Counted from the first letter of the stretch, positions 1 to 8,897 are shown. The stretch is DNA of 64,000 nucleotides from Natrinema sp. CBA1119 (GCF_002572525.1 NZ_PDBS01000001.1:1550001-1614000), one strand, 5' to 3'. Numbers and translations: made by a program. Notes: generated by a model from the letters alone, not told the origin.

Positions 1-103
1 TATGAAAGCCCGTCTCAAGAAACTCGAGATCACGGACGCGGAACCTGAACCGGACGAGGAAGCGGGGGAGCCCCCGCTCGAGATCGACGAAAACGACGAG
101 TGA
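1..103 (+). CDS. C-terminal end of an unidentified protein (partial)
   Basis: An open frame enters the window and stops with TGA at 101-103. The visible part begins around an ATG at base 2 and encodes about 33 residues: a short basic stretch (KARLKKLEI) followed by a tail rich in Glu, Asp and Pro. Such acidic tails are common in haloarchaeal proteins and carry no family signal. The gene belongs to the plus strand and converges with the membrane-protein gene that ends at 108. I cannot name it; only the tail is visible, and base 2 need not be its start. Confidence 0.5.
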   Translation, partial: MKARLKKLEITDAEPEPDEEAGEPPLEIDENDE

Positions 104-107
104 GCGA

Positions 108-839
108 TCAGCGCTGCGAGTCGACGATCGCTGCGATGTCACGTGCGACTGCGGGCGGGACGACGAGCCGTCTCGGCCCCTGGACGTACTGGCCGTCCGG
201 CTGGGCGTAACTGAGCGTCACCACGGCGCTATCGCCGATCGGCCGGATCGAAACGTCTTCGATGACTGAGAGATCGATCGCCTGATCCGGTTCGTAGAGG
301 TAGACCGTGCGGTCCTCGCGGTCGAGCGCGCCGACCGACTGGAGGAACGAGGCGAACACGAGCGCGAAGAGGGCGATCGGAATCAACAGTGCGGCCAGCC
401 CGGTGAAGGGGCCGGCGCCGACGGCCAGCAGCTCGTTCTGCGAGACGTACCGACCGACCGCCATCAGCGCGCCGATGACCGCCCCCATCACGACCGCACC
501 GACGGCGGCGTCCATCGCTCGATCCAGTTTCGTCCCTGACGGGACGTCGACGGGGAGCGGTCGGGTGAGCCGCTCGAGGTGCCGTTCGGTGTCGTCCGTG
601 GCAGCGAGGGCGAGGACCGTCGCGGCAAGCGCGGCAATGAGTGCGATGACGACGGCTCCGCCGCCAACCTCGCCGGCGACCCTGTACAGACGCCAGCTGA
701 CGACGGTACCGATTGCGGCGAAGAAGGTGCCGACGCCGAAGGTCCACAGGAGTCGAACGGTTCGCGAGGTGCTCGCGTCGCGTCGCCACTGGGTCGTCTC
801 GTCGGGGGTTTCGGTGACGTCGACGGCGTCCTCGTCCAT
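108..839 (-). CDS. four-helix integral membrane protein, unknown function
   Basis: The protein is 243 residues when started at the ATG at 837-839 (MDEDAVDVTETPDET). The frame stays open upstream, but that part is Arg/Ser-rich and low in acidic residues, unlike a haloarchaeal protein. After an acidic N-terminus there are four hydrophobic segments at roughly residues 28-50, 55-75, 105-125 and 138-168. A soluble C-terminal domain of about 70 residues follows, with alternating hydrophobic strands (VSIRPIGDSAVVTLSY). This layout resembles small membrane proteins with a C-terminal beta domain, but I recognise no named family. It lies downstream of the PiT permease on the same strand with an 88-base gap, so the two may be co-transcribed. 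Confidence 0.75.
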   Translation of the reverse strand: MDEDAVDVTETPDETTQWRRDASTSRTVRLLWTFGVGTFFAAIGTVVSWRLYRVAGEVGGGAVVIALIAALAATVLALAATDDTERHLERLTRPLPVDVPSGTKLDRAMDAAVGAVVMGAVIGALMAVGRYVSQNELLAVGAGPFTGLAALLIPIALFALVFASFLQSVGALDREDRTVYLYEPDQAIDLSVIEDVSIRPIGDSAVVTLSYAQPDGQYVQGPRRLVVPPAVARDIAAIVDSQR

Positions 840-927
840 ACTCGCACTCGCGACCCGTCGTGTAAAGACCGTTCGATGTCGCTCGACTCGTCCGGTCTGC
901 TGTGAAACTGATGCACAGTGGTCCGTC

Positions 928-2121
928 TCAGAGCAAGACCGCAGCGATGGCGACGTAGGCGACGTAGGAGACGGCGATCGCGCCGGCGAGCGAACCGATC
1001 CACGCGAGCACGGTAAAGCCCATTTTACGGGGGCTGACGCCACCGCCAGCGCCGGCCGCGGCGTAACCGCTCCCGATGATCGCGCTGACGATAATCTCGT
1101 TGAACGAGACCGGGATGCCGTAGAAGACCGCGGCCTGTGCGATAATAAAGGAGGGGATGAGCGCGGCGATCGAGCGTCGCGGCCCGAGCGAGGAGTAGTC
1201 CTGCGAGATCGCCTTGATCATTCGCGGTGCGCCGGTCCACGACCCGATCAGGAGCCCGAAGCCGCCGCCGACGAGCATCGCGATCAGCGGCAGCTCGAGC
1301 TCGCCCGAGAGGGGGATCAACGGCCCGATCGCCAGCCCAACCTGACTGCCGCCGGCGGAGAACGCGACGAGCCCGCCGAGGATGAGCAGGAAGTGTCGCT
1401 CGCCGCGTTCGGTCCCGTTGTTGAGGTCCAGCGCGATCGCCCCCGCCCAGGCCGCCGCGATGATGAGCGTCGCAGCCGCGGTCCCGGCGATCGCCGGTCC
1501 GGGAAGCGAACCGCCCGCGACCTGCGCGATCGACGCCCCGCCGGCTCCCGGCGAGCCGAGGAGCGCGAACTCGATATTGGCGACGATCGCGCCGACGATG
1601 GCGGCCAGGGCGATGATGAGGTACTCTTCGGCAACCACTTCGGCGCGGAGGGCCCGGGCGACAGCGTAGGCGATGCCGCCGCCGACGAACGGCGTCAGAA
1701 CCCACAGCGTGGCGATCTCGGTGTATTTCGCCCACGCGGGGTCGCCGCCCATGGCAAGTCCGGTCCCGATAACCGCCCCGGTGACGGTAAACGCGGTCGC
1801 GATCGGATACCCTGTGAAAATCCCGATCGCCACAAGGCCGGCCGCGATGAGCAGGGCGATCGTGGCGGCGAGCGACGACAGCGTCACGCCGCCGATCAGT
1901 CCGGTCCCGACCGCCTCGGAGACGTTCGCGCCCTGCAGGACCGCACCGGCGAAACCGAGCAAGCCAACGAGAAAACCGGCTCGCATCACCGAAATCGCGT
2001 TCGCGCCGACGGCCGGCGCGAACGGGGTGGAACCGCTCGAGCCGGCACCGATCGCCCAGGCCATAAACAGACTCGCGACTGCGGCCACAGCAAAGGTGCC
2101 GAACGTGGCGATATCGACCAT
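928..2121 (-). CDS. inorganic phosphate transporter, PiT family
   Basis: This is a 397-residue polytopic membrane protein of the PiT family (sodium- or proton-coupled phosphate uptake). It shows the two-fold PiT repeat. The N-terminal half carries the motif G-S-G-S-T-P-F-A-P-A-V-G-A-N-A-I-S near residues 27-43, and the C-terminal half has the related GGSQVGLAIGPLIPLSG segment. About ten to eleven hydrophobic helices are visible, and the length is typical. The start is the ATG at 2119-2121, directly followed by a membrane helix. It is more distant from the two PiT proteins at 14204 and 16917 than those are from each other. It follows the DUF5828 gene on the same strand after 90 bases. Confidence 0.9.
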   Translation of the reverse strand: MVDIATFGTFAVAAVASLFMAWAIGAGSSGSTPFAPAVGANAISVMRAGFLVGLLGFAGAVLQGANVSEAVGTGLIGGVTLSSLAATIALLIAAGLVAIGIFTGYPIATAFTVTGAVIGTGLAMGGDPAWAKYTEIATLWVLTPFVGGGIAYAVARALRAEVVAEEYLIIALAAIVGAIVANIEFALLGSPGAGGASIAQVAGGSLPGPAIAGTAAATLIIAAAWAGAIALDLNNGTERGERHFLLILGGLVAFSAGGSQVGLAIGPLIPLSGELELPLIAMLVGGGFGLLIGSWTGAPRMIKAISQDYSSLGPRRSIAALIPSFIIAQAAVFYGIPVSFNEIIVSAIIGSGYAAAGAGGGVSPRKMGFTVLAWIGSLAGAIAVSYVAYVAIAAVLL

Positions 2122-2211
2122 CTATCCGGACCCTATTAGCGGCCCCTACAAGTGTGTGCCGACTGTCGGCCGGCAGTACCGGTTGCTCGCAACGTGAGCC
2201 GGCTGACTCGC

Positions 2212-2934
2212 TCAGTTCGTCGTCGACCTCGAGTTGTCATCCGGTTCGGGCGGCGGCTCCGCACCTTCGATGGCTTCGGCGGCGTCGGTGTCTTTCTCGA
2301 CTTCGACGTGCCAGCGGTCGACCTCGTCTTCGTACTCGGCGAGACGGTCGGAGACCTCCTCCTTGAGCTCGTCGTCGTTGACGTTGACTTCGAAGACGAA
2401 CTGCTCGCCGTTGCCGCCGTTGCGCGTCGACTGCTGGACGTTGGCGCTGACGAGTTCGTTGTCGAAGTAGTAGGGCGCAAGCTGGGTCATCACGTTCTGG
2501 TAGACCGTGTCCTCGACCCGGCGCAGGGCCTTGCGGCTCGCGGAGTCGGCCGCCCGCGCGACGTAATCGATCGACTCCTTCCAGTTGTCCATCGCGGCCC
2601 CGGCGTCGTCCTCCTCGAGCTGTTCGTACGACTCCGAGAGTTTCTCGCCGGCGGTCTTGATGTCTTCGTCCGGCTCTTTGCCGGCTTTTTCGCCTTTGCC
2701 CTCCTCGACGCTGGCCTGATCGGCGGTCTTTTCACTGACGTCGGAATCGAGGGTTTCGTGGGCCTTGGGGCGCCACTCGTCCCACTCGTCGAACGCGTCG
2801 GCGTAGCGCGCGTCGGCGTCCCGATCAGGATCGTGGACGCCGGCGTCTCGAAGCGCGCGCGTGATCCGCTCGCCGTGTTCGACGATGTCGCCCCAGTCAC
2901 CGCGAAGCTTGAACCCCGAGATGCTCTCTTCCAT
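2212..2934 (-). CDS. DUF5828-type haloarchaeal protein
   Basis: A soluble, highly acidic protein of 240 residues starting at the ATG at 2932-2934 (MEESISGFKLRGDWGD). The N-terminal 60 residues form a conserved-looking alpha-helical block. A Lys/Glu-rich helical middle (residues 60-110) and an alpha/beta C-terminal part (residues 125-215) follow. The very end is an acidic low-complexity tail. I recognise the N-terminal signature as that of DUF5828, a family restricted to Halobacteria, from memory rather than from a search. No catalytic motif, membrane segment or zinc site is visible, so I give no function. It lies upstream of the PiT gene on the same strand, 90 bases away. Confidence 0.8.
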   Translation of the reverse strand: MEESISGFKLRGDWGDIVEHGERITRALRDAGVHDPDRDADARYADAFDEWDEWRPKAHETLDSDVSEKTADQASVEEGKGEKAGKEPDEDIKTAGEKLSESYEQLEEDDAGAAMDNWKESIDYVARAADSASRKALRRVEDTVYQNVMTQLAPYYFDNELVSANVQQSTRNGGNGEQFVFEVNVNDDELKEEVSDRLAEYEDEVDRWHVEVEKDTDAAEAIEGAEPPPEPDDNSRSTTN

Positions 2935-3135
2935 TCGGCTGGCCGAGTGGTAGCGTGCGGACAGGTATAAACTTCTCTGCCGTCACTCGCCTGTGCTGAT
3001 GGAACCGGTCGATCGGTTTGTATTTGGACTGTGGTAACACCACTCTCATAGCCGAGCGGTGTCCCGAGACGGCACACTGGGCCCTGACCGTGGCTGATCG
3101 ATACTGTGAACTACCCGGCGAGTGGCTGTTGGGAT

Positions 3136-3813
3136 ATGACGATCGAAGACCGGGATAACGCCCACCTCGTTACGCACGCACTGGCGAAGGACACCCTCTC
3201 GCGCATTCGCGACGTCGAGACCGAGCAGGTCAGCTTTCGCAAGGGGCTGGTCAAACTCGGTCGAATCTGTGGCTACGAGATCATCGACGGCCGGATGGAG
3301 ACCGAGTACGTCGAGATCGAGACGCCCCTCGAGCAGACGATGGGCGAGCGCGTCCGCGGCCTCGACGACGTCGTGATCATCAACGTCCTGCGCGCCGCGA
3401 CGCCGTTCGTCGAGGGGCTGTTGAAGGCCTTCCCGCGAGCGCGACAGGGAGTCATCAGCGCGAGTCGGGACGAGGAAGCCGGCCGCGCCGAGGACGGCTC
3501 CTTCCCCATTTCGGTCGACTACGTCAAACTGCCCGAGATCCACGAGGAGGACACGGTCATCATCGCCGACCCGATGCTCGCGACGGGGAGTACGATGTGT
3601 ACCGTCCTCGAACACATCGTCGACAACGCGATCCGACCGGAGAACCTGATCGTCCTCTCTGCCGTGTCGGCACCGGAGGGGCTCCTTCGCGTCAACGAGG
3701 AGTTCGACGAGGCCGACCTGCTGACGGTGTCGATCGACGACCGCCTCGACGAGGACGGGTTCATCGTCCCCGGCCTCGGCGACGCCGGCGACCGGGCGTT
3801 CCGAACGACCTGA
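3136..3813 (+). CDS. upp: uracil phosphoribosyltransferase
   Basis: Converts uracil and PRPP to UMP in pyrimidine salvage. The 225-residue protein carries the PRPP-binding loop [14 protein letters not shown] around residues 142-155 and the uracil-binding C-terminal region ([14 protein letters not shown]), both diagnostic of UPRT. The frame extends ten codons further upstream, but [19 protein letters not shown] at the ATG 3136-3138 is the usual family N-terminus and the length then fits. It is followed on the same strand by a cupin gene after 84 bases. The PRPP synthetase at 32872 would supply its co-substrate. Confidence 0.95.
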   Translation: MTIEDRDNAHLVTHALAKDTLSRIRDVETEQVSFRKGLVKLGRICGYEIIDGRMETEYVEIETPLEQTMGERVRGLDDVVIINVLRAATPFVEGLLKAFPRARQGVISASRDEEAGRAEDGSFPISVDYVKLPEIHEEDTVIIADPMLATGSTMCTVLEHIVDNAIRPENLIVLSAVSAPEGLLRVNEEFDEADLLTVSIDDRLDEDGFIVPGLGDAGDRAFRTT

Positions 3814-3897
3814 GCGTTCGTCAATCGATTGCTCCCGAGCGGTCGCGTGATCGACGAGCGCCGACGGACTTTTGCAGGTCGGTCCGAATCGAACCGC

Positions 3898-4275
3898 ATG
3901 GACTACAGCGTCGTCGATCCGGATGATCTCGAACCCGTCGACGGTCGACCCTGCGATCTTCGCAGACTGAGCGAGGCGGCCGGACTGGACAACGTCGCGA
4001 TCAACCGATTCGATGCGGAGCCGGGCGAACAGCTGCCGCTGGCCTACCACTCCCACGAAACGCAGGAAGAGGCGTTCGTCGTCCTCTCGGGGACACTCCA
4101 CGTCGAGACGCCCGCAGAGGAGTTCACAGTCCCGGCGGGATCGATGTTCGCAGTGCAGCCCGAGGCACCACAACGAGCGTACAATCCCGAGGATGCGGCC
4201 GACTCGGTTTCGGTCGTCGCGATCGGTGCTCCACCGGTCGACGGCGACGCCGTACCGTACGACCCCGACGAGTAA
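3898..4275 (+). CDS. cupin-domain protein
   Basis: A 125-residue single-domain cupin. The first cupin motif reads H-S-H-E-T-Q-E-E-A-F-V-V-L-S-G and the second is in PAGSMFAVQPEAPQRAYNP. The HxH plus Glu arrangement suggests a metal site, although the second-motif His is not obvious. The start is the ATG at 3898-3900; a T-rich TATA-like stretch (ACTTTTGC) lies about 28 bases upstream, consistent with a leaderless transcript. Small cupins like this are often sugar or small-molecule binding proteins or isomerases; the sequence alone does not give the substrate. Confidence 0.85.
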   Translation: MDYSVVDPDDLEPVDGRPCDLRRLSEAAGLDNVAINRFDAEPGEQLPLAYHSHETQEEAFVVLSGTLHVETPAEEFTVPAGSMFAVQPEAPQRAYNPEDAADSVSVVAIGAPPVDGDAVPYDPDE

Positions 4276-4328
4276 GCGGGTCGCAAGCGCACGTTCTCGA
4301 GCGGCGTGTTCCGTTCGCTGCGCTGCCG

Positions 4329-4529
4329 TCACTCGGTCTCGCAGGTGTCGATACCGAGCACCGAATTCACCGGACAGCGCTGGATGACGGCGGTCGCGAG
4401 GAGGTCGCTTCCGGCGATGAATCCGAGCGAACCGAGTGTCCGATTTCGGTTTCGATAGCCGACCACGAGGAGTATCGTTGCGAGGATAACGCGGCCGAGA
4501 CGGTCGATTCTACACACGTTTTTGTCCAT
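4329..4529 (-). CDS. DUF2892 / YgaP-like small membrane protein
   Basis: A 66-residue protein (MDKNVCRIDRLGRVILA) with one clear and one weak membrane segment. It matches the short DUF2892 family, which also occurs as the membrane part of YgaP rhodanese proteins: an N-terminal N-V-x-x-x-D-R-x-x-R motif, a glycine-containing helix, and a C-terminal C-P-V-N-x-x-x-G-I-x-T-C segment. The C-terminal cysteine pair is conserved here (RCPVNSVLGIDTC). Role unknown; family members often sit beside sulfur or redox genes, which is not the case here. It converges with the cupin gene, whose stop is 53 bases away. Confidence 0.8.
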   Translation of the reverse strand: MDKNVCRIDRLGRVILATILLVVGYRNRNRTLGSLGFIAGSDLLATAVIQRCPVNSVLGIDTCETE

Positions 4530-4692
4530 GTTTCGCTAGAGGAGCGCGACGCGGATATCGATGATCCTTGCAACCCCTTCGCTTCCGGTCGAACCCCGAC
4601 GCATTCTACGGGATATTTCGTCGCTCGGTCCAGACGAACCGGTCATCGAACGGACGGTCACAGCAGTACTATCCACAGCAATAACCACACCA

Positions 4693-4698
4693 TTTTAA
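4693..4698 (+). promoter_or_regulatory. TATA-like element of a leaderless promoter
   Basis: The hexamer TTTTAA centred about 27 bases before the ATG at 4722 has the spacing typical for haloarchaeal leaderless promoters. It supports 4722 as the true ancestral start of the following gene even though that frame meets a TAG at codon 5. Confidence 0.45.
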
Positions 4699-4721
4699 CA
4701 CGAACTGACATAGGGTCTCCT

Positions 4722-5570
4722 ATGACTGGCAACTAGAACACCGGAACGGCGAAAACGGCGTTTCGACTCGCGTTCGCCGGCTACGTCGGCACGCTCGTCG
4801 CCGGTCTCGTCGCGGTCGCCATCTCGCTCACGGAGCCGACCCGAATCGCTGTCCTCGGGGCGGCCGCGGTCGGTCTCCTGGGGGGCGCGCTCGTGGGCAT
4901 CGTCCTCGCGAGGCGAGTCCGCGAACTCCCGATACGCCTCGGTCGAAACTGGCTTCGACGGACTGCCCTTCCCTTCTCGGCGACACCATTCGGCATCGCC
5001 GTCGGCGCTGCGCTACTCGGCTGGCTCGAGTTCCGTCTCATCGTCGCGGTGCTTGCCGTCGCTGTGGCGATCGCCGGATACGCCGTCATGCGGCTGGCGG
5101 AGGCCCGATACGTCGATTCGGTCACCGACGACGAGCCCGCTGCGACGTGGCAGTGGGAGCCGCCGGGGACCCCGAAACTGGACGCGATCGTCCTCGCCAT
5201 GTGGCTGTTACTGGGCGCGGCCAACGCAACCACCGGTGACTGGTTGCCGTCGATCGTGTGGACGGGACTCGCAATCCTCTGGGCAGTCACCAGCCTCGCC
5301 GAGGGCCGGTGGCGGGTCGGATCGCTGGGTGATTCACCTGCAATCCACGTCCACGATGCCGGTCTCGTCAAGCGACGACCGTACACCCGATCGCTCGTGC
5401 GATGGTCCGACATCTCGCACGTTCGGCTGTGCGAGGACGAACTCGTCCTCGATCAGGGCTTCTTCGACGTGCGCTTCGAGCGCGACCAACTCGCCGACCT
5501 CGAGGCCGCACGGACGGAGATCGAACGTCACCGTCAGTCCCTCCGGAACGGCGCACCTGGCGCGCCGTAA
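4722..5570 (+). pseudogene. membrane protein gene with in-frame amber codon at position 5
   Basis: The frame reads ATG-ACT-GGC-AAC-TAG and then stays open to 5570. The part after the TAG is clearly protein-like: two hydrophobic helices (FRLAFAGYVGTLVAGLVAVAISL and an Ala/Gly-rich one), two more pairs around residues 85-115 and 150-185, then a soluble C-terminal domain resembling a PH-like membrane protein. No ATG, GTG or TTG occurs between the TAG (4734-4736) and GTG 4893, and a start at 4893 would cut away the first two helices. A single C-to-T change of CAG would create the TAG. Either the gene is freshly inactivated, or translation restarts at 4893 to give 225 residues. Unknown function. 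Confidence 0.65.
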
Positions 5571-5615
5571 TGCGGCCTCGAGATGGGTGGTATCGATCAC
5601 CGGTTCGGTTTCCAG

Positions 5616-6245
5616 TCACTCGAGGTCGGCCCGACCGCTCGTCGCGCTCCGAATGCGATCCCGAAGCGCGTCGCCCTCGGCGAGCGGGACCCGAACGTCG
5701 AAATTGACCTCCGCCTCGTAGTCGGCCTCGAACTCGAAGCCCTCGCTCTCGAGGACCGATCGAACGGTCCCCGAGTCGTCGTACGCGACGGTGATCGAGA
5801 TCTGTTCGTGCGGTCGTTCCTCGGCGATTCCCGCCGCCTCGACGGCCTCTTTCACCGCGCGGGAGTACGCCCGGACGAGGCCGCCGACGCCCAGGTTCGT
5901 CCCGCCGTAGTAGCGAGTCACCACGACTGCGCAGTTCTCGAGTTCCTGTTGTGTGAGGACGTTCAGCGCCGGTTTGCCGGCCGAACCCGACGGCTCGCCG
6001 TCGTCGCTCGAGTACTCCCGGAGAAAGTGGCCGTCTGCGTCGTCGCCGTCTCGAACGCGATAGGCGGGCACGTTGTGGGTCGCGTCGGCGTACTCGTCTT
6101 CGACGGCCTCGACAAACGCTTCGGCGGCCGGGACGGAGTCGACTGGTCGGACGTGGCCGATGAACTCCGACCCCTGCACGACGAACTCGGCGGTGGCGGC
6201 GGCCGCGACGGTTCGGTACGCGCCGCTCACGATCGGCCACCCCAT
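5616..6245 (-). CDS. IMPACT/YigZ family protein (UPF0029)
   Basis: A 209-residue protein of the YigZ/IMPACT family. The N-terminal domain has the family signature: SEFIGHVRPVDS, then THNVPAYR, the SSDDGEPSGSAGKP loop, and TRYYGGTNLGVGGLVRAY. The C-terminal DUF1949-like ferredoxin-fold domain spans residues 140-205. The start is the ATG at 6243-6245; the open frame continues upstream but without conserved sequence. Family members bind nucleic acid or regulate translation-linked stress in other organisms; the archaeal role is not established. It is divergent from the gene at 6394. Confidence 0.9.
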   Translation of the reverse strand: MGWPIVSGAYRTVAAAATAEFVVQGSEFIGHVRPVDSVPAAEAFVEAVEDEYADATHNVPAYRVRDGDDADGHFLREYSSDDGEPSGSAGKPALNVLTQQELENCAVVVTRYYGGTNLGVGGLVRAYSRAVKEAVEAAGIAEERPHEQISITVAYDDSGTVRSVLESEGFEFEADYEAEVNFDVRVPLAEGDALRDRIRSATSGRADLE

Positions 6246-6393
6246 CGCCGTCGGGTCCCGACGCTGCTCATGGCGACGATTCGCCGGCCGACGAAAAGAG
6301 ACCGTCGGTCCCCCGCGCGTCGCGAGCGGCGTTGTCCCGTTGATTTCGCTTGGACCCCAGACGCTATTATTCTCGGGTGCTATATGTGCACAC

Positions 6394-6813
6394 ATGAACG
6401 GCGATACAATCGATTCCGAGCTCGCGGATGAAATTCACAGCGTCTGCCGGACGACGGTCGGGGACGAACTGCGGAGTATCACTTACTTCACCGAAGACGA
6501 TGTCGAACAGCTGTATCTCCGCTCGGACCTCGAGCAGACCGCCGATCTCATCGGCTTCGCCGACCACGAACGACTGGGATTTCACTCGCAGTCAGCCTAC
6601 CGAAACACGCAACTCGGCGAGTACGAGGCGACGATCCGCATGTTCGAGAACGGCTTTCTCTCGCGAGTGATCCGGGGTCCCCACGGTGTCTGGGTGACGA
6701 CCGACGACATGTCGATCGACCGGTTCGAAGAACTGACGAGCGCGCTCGCGTCGGTGCTCGACGAGTTCGCGGACGCCGTCGCCGCGGCCGCTCTAGACGA
6801 CGCCGACGACTGA
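6394..6813 (+). CDS. DUF7522-like small haloarchaeal protein
   Basis: A 139-residue acidic soluble protein (MNGDTIDSELADEIHSVCR). Predicted helices at both ends flank a beta-rich centre (EYEATIRMFENGFLSRVI, GVWVTTDDM), a layout like roadblock/LC7 or profilin-like folds. I recall this pattern from the haloarchaeal DUF7522 group, but without a search this is tentative. The ATG at 6394 sits 27 bases after a CTATTATT box, which supports a leaderless start. The open frame upstream crosses the neighbouring gene's promoter and is not believable. Confidence 0.75.
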   Translation: MNGDTIDSELADEIHSVCRTTVGDELRSITYFTEDDVEQLYLRSDLEQTADLIGFADHERLGFHSQSAYRNTQLGEYEATIRMFENGFLSRVIRGPHGVWVTTDDMSIDRFEELTSALASVLDEFADAVAAAALDDADD

Positions 6814-6904
6814 GCGGATCTCTGTACCGGGTTCCCGGTGCGACGGTGACCGTCCTGCGGGTGTGCCCACACCGACTGACAGCAGTCTGTCTGACTCGTG
6901 CGGA

Positions 6905-7408
6905 CTACTGGAGTTCGATCTTCCGGACGAACTCGAGGTCGCGGATCTCGGTGATCACCTCGCCCGGGAGCGTTTCGTCGGTGATCAGATAGAGTCTGGG
7001 CTCGTCGGTGAACTCGGGGTCCTCGCTGATGGTCTGGCGGATCGAGATGCCGTTGTCCGCGAGCGTTCCCGTGACCCGGGCGACGATCCCCTCCCGTTCG
7101 GCGTCGTCGACGGCGACTGACAGCACCGTCAGATCCAACACCGGCGCGAGGTCCATCAGGCTCGGCACCTGCGAGATGTTCTGGAAGATGCGCCGGAGTT
7201 CGGGATCGTCGAGGATGACGTCGGTCGTCGAGTCGACGACGCGTCGGTCGACGCCGATCTCGCGAGCGATCCCCGTGTTCGGAATCTCGATGCCGCCAGA
7301 GACGACCCGTCCGTCGTCGTTGACGGAGAAGCCCCGCTCGAGCAGCAGGCGGATGACGGCCTGCTGACTCGGCGATCCCTCGAACTTTTCCATGATCTCG
7401 TCGAACAT
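6905..7408 (-). CDS. HTH and ACT-domain regulator of amino-acid metabolism
   Basis: The 167-residue protein has an N-terminal helix-turn-helix domain (residues 10-60: QQAVIRLLLERGFSV, IPNTGIAREIGVDRRVV) and a C-terminal ACT domain (residues 90-165). The ACT domain has the usual pattern: VLSVAVDDAEREGIVARVT, then DNGISIRQTIS, then LYLITDETLPGEVI. This is the COG2150-type arrangement of a predicted amino-acid-responsive regulator. The start is the ATG at 7406-7408; on the minus strand a TATA-like ATTATACC lies about 28 bases upstream (7434-7441). It converges with the gene ending at 6813 and is divergent from the zinc-finger gene at 7559. The effector is not determined. Confidence 0.85.
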   Translation of the reverse strand: MFDEIMEKFEGSPSQQAVIRLLLERGFSVNDDGRVVSGGIEIPNTGIAREIGVDRRVVDSTTDVILDDPELRRIFQNISQVPSLMDLAPVLDLTVLSVAVDDAEREGIVARVTGTLADNGISIRQTISEDPEFTDEPRLYLITDETLPGEVITEIRDLEFVRKIELQ

Positions 7409-7558
7409 TCGTTGCCGGGTGTACGCACGCGTCGGTATAATGCCCGGTGATCGGTCTCGCGCGCTGTCTGCGGTTCGCCTCGAGCGGGGAGAGAAATACG
7501 TTCGCGTGACTGTTCGTCTGACGGATGATTTTTTACGTTCTCCGTGATTGCCGACAGT

Positions 7559-8221
7559 ATGCGCGCACTCCGGAACTGTGACTTCTGTGCCGACGACGCC
7601 GTCGGCGCGTTCGAAATCGTCCCGCCCGAACTCGAGCCGACGGAGGCCGAACAGCGCCGCGTCGTCTGCTGTTCCGACTGCAGCGAGCGACTCGAGACGC
7701 TGCTCGAACCGCTGCTCGCCCGCGCCAGGGCCGAGACAGCTGTCGAGACCGACGATGGGGCCGCAGCCGACGTCCTCGAGACGACCGACGACGAGTCGGC
7801 TACTGACGGCTCGAGACTCGCCGTCGGAGACGAACTGACGAGCACCGAAAACGAGCCAAACACTGCCGCGAGTCGCGAGGAGGGGATCACGTTCGAGCGC
7901 GACGAGCGTCCGATCGACACCGAAACGGCGGACGACGCCGAGACACCGGACGACGCTGAGACATCGGACGACGCCGAGACACCGGACGACGCTGAGACGG
8001 CGAACGAGGACTCGCCGTCCGCGTCGACCCGTCCACCGGCGACCTACCGCAAGGTCATCCGGCTCCTTCGGAACCGCGAGTTTCCCATGACACGCAGCGC
8101 CGTCGAGGAGCTCGCTGCGGGTGCTTACGACCTCGAGCGCCACGAGGTCGAAGCGGTCGTCGATTACGCCGTCGAGACCGACGAGTTCGTCGAAGAGCAG
8201 GGAACGCTGCGCCGTCCGTAG
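7559..8221 (+). CDS. zinc-finger and winged-helix-like protein with repeat linker
   Basis: A 220-residue protein in three parts. Residues 1-45 carry two cysteine pairs, CDFC and CCSDC, as in a zinc ribbon. Residues 60-160 are a low-complexity acidic linker with four tandem hexapeptides (ADDAET, PDDAET, SDDAET, PDDAET) encoded by 18-base repeats. Residues 160-220 look like a small winged-helix domain (YRKVIRLLRNREFPMTRSAVEELAAGAYDLERHEVEAVVDYAVE). The start ATG at 7559 lies about 27 bases after a T-rich box. The architecture suggests a nucleic-acid-binding or partner-binding role; I do not recognise a named family. Confidence 0.8.
   Translation: MRALRNCDFCADDAVGAFEIVPPELEPTEAEQRRVVCCSDCSERLETLLEPLLARARAETAVETDDGAAADVLETTDDESATDGSRLAVGDELTSTENEPNTAASREEGITFERDERPIDTETADDAETPDDAETSDDAETPDDAETANEDSPSASTRPPATYRKVIRLLRNREFPMTRSAVEELAAGAYDLERHEVEAVVDYAVETDEFVEEQGTLRRP
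7928..7999 (+). repeat. four 18-base coding repeats
   Basis: Four in-frame copies of an 18-base unit of the form NCG-GAC-GAC-GCN-GAG-AC(A/G) encode the hexapeptide x-D-D-A-E-T. The copies differ only at a few positions, with alternating GCC and GCT, which suggests duplication of a 36-base unit. They sit in the disordered linker between the zinc ribbon and the C-terminal domain of the host protein. Confidence 0.9.
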
Positions 8222-8309
8222 TAGACCGTAGACCGGATACGGTTGTCGGCATCGACTCGAGGCACCGCTCGTCCCGAATCCATGTAATCGCTACAGCGCC
8301 GGTCGACGG

Positions 8310-8897
8310 CTAGAGCGTTCCCTTCGTGCTGGGCGCTCCCTCTCGGCGGTCGTCGATTCGCGTCGCATCGTCGAGCGTCCGCGCGAGCGCCTTGAACAGC
8401 GCCTCGACCTCGTGGTGGGCGTTCTCGCCGGTGACCTCGAGGTGGAGCGTCACTCCGGCGTTCATCGCCAACGATTCGCCGAAGTGTCGCGCCATGTCGC
8501 TGGTGAATCCGCCAATCGACTCCTGAGAGAAGGTCCCATCGAAGTAAAACCGCGGTCGACCGCTCACGTCGACGACGGCCCCCGCGACCGCCTCGTCCAG
8601 TGGCACCCGCCGGTCGGCGTATCGGACGATCCCCGATCGATCGCCCAGCGCCTCGTCGAACGCCTCTCCGAGGACGATCGCCACGTCCTCGACCGTGTGG
8701 TGGTCGTCGATCTCGAGGTCGCCATCACACTCGACCTCGAGGTCGAACAGGCCGTGCTTGGCGAACGACGTCAGCATGTGGTCGAAGAAACCGATGCCGG
8801 TGTCGATCGCGGCCGTCCCGGTCCCGTCGATCGTGAGCGTGCACTCGATCGAGGTCTCGGCCGTCTCGCGCGTACGGGTCGCCGTTCGCTCGCTCAT
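8310..8897 (-). CDS. hisB: imidazoleglycerol-phosphate dehydratase
   Basis: Catalyses the dehydration of imidazoleglycerol phosphate in histidine biosynthesis, with manganese bound by histidines. The 195-residue protein has both diagnostic HisB motifs: an N-terminal metal-site segment ([20 protein letters not shown], then [18 protein letters not shown]) and its C-terminal counterpart ([27 protein letters not shown]). The start is the ATG at 8895-8897, giving [12 protein letters not shown], the usual archaeal N-terminus. hisA lies 2.4 kb away on the same strand with trkH in between, and hisI is 30 kb away, so the histidine genes are scattered. Confidence 0.97.
   Translation of the reverse strand: MSERTATRTRETAETSIECTLTIDGTGTAAIDTGIGFFDHMLTSFAKHGLFDLEVECDGDLEIDDHHTVEDVAIVLGEAFDEALGDRSGIVRYADRRVPLDEAVAGAVVDVSGRPRFYFDGTFSQESIGGFTSDMARHFGESLAMNAGVTLHLEVTGENAHHEVEALFKALARTLDDATRIDDRREGAPSTKGTL

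Noticed and set aside
307-2139. Very long open frame (610 codons) on the plus strand opposite the PiT gene
   Set aside because: Its protein would be rich in Arg, Ser and Pro, which is the usual antisense shadow of a GC-rich coding strand; the PiT frame on the minus strand has clear family motifs.
4734-4736. TAG read as pyrrolysine
   Set aside because: The pyrrolysine system is not a general feature of Halobacteria and no pyl genes or methylamine genes are visible in the window.
7928-7999. Four 18-base repeats as a regulatory iteron
   Set aside because: They are in frame inside a coding region and encode an acidic linker.
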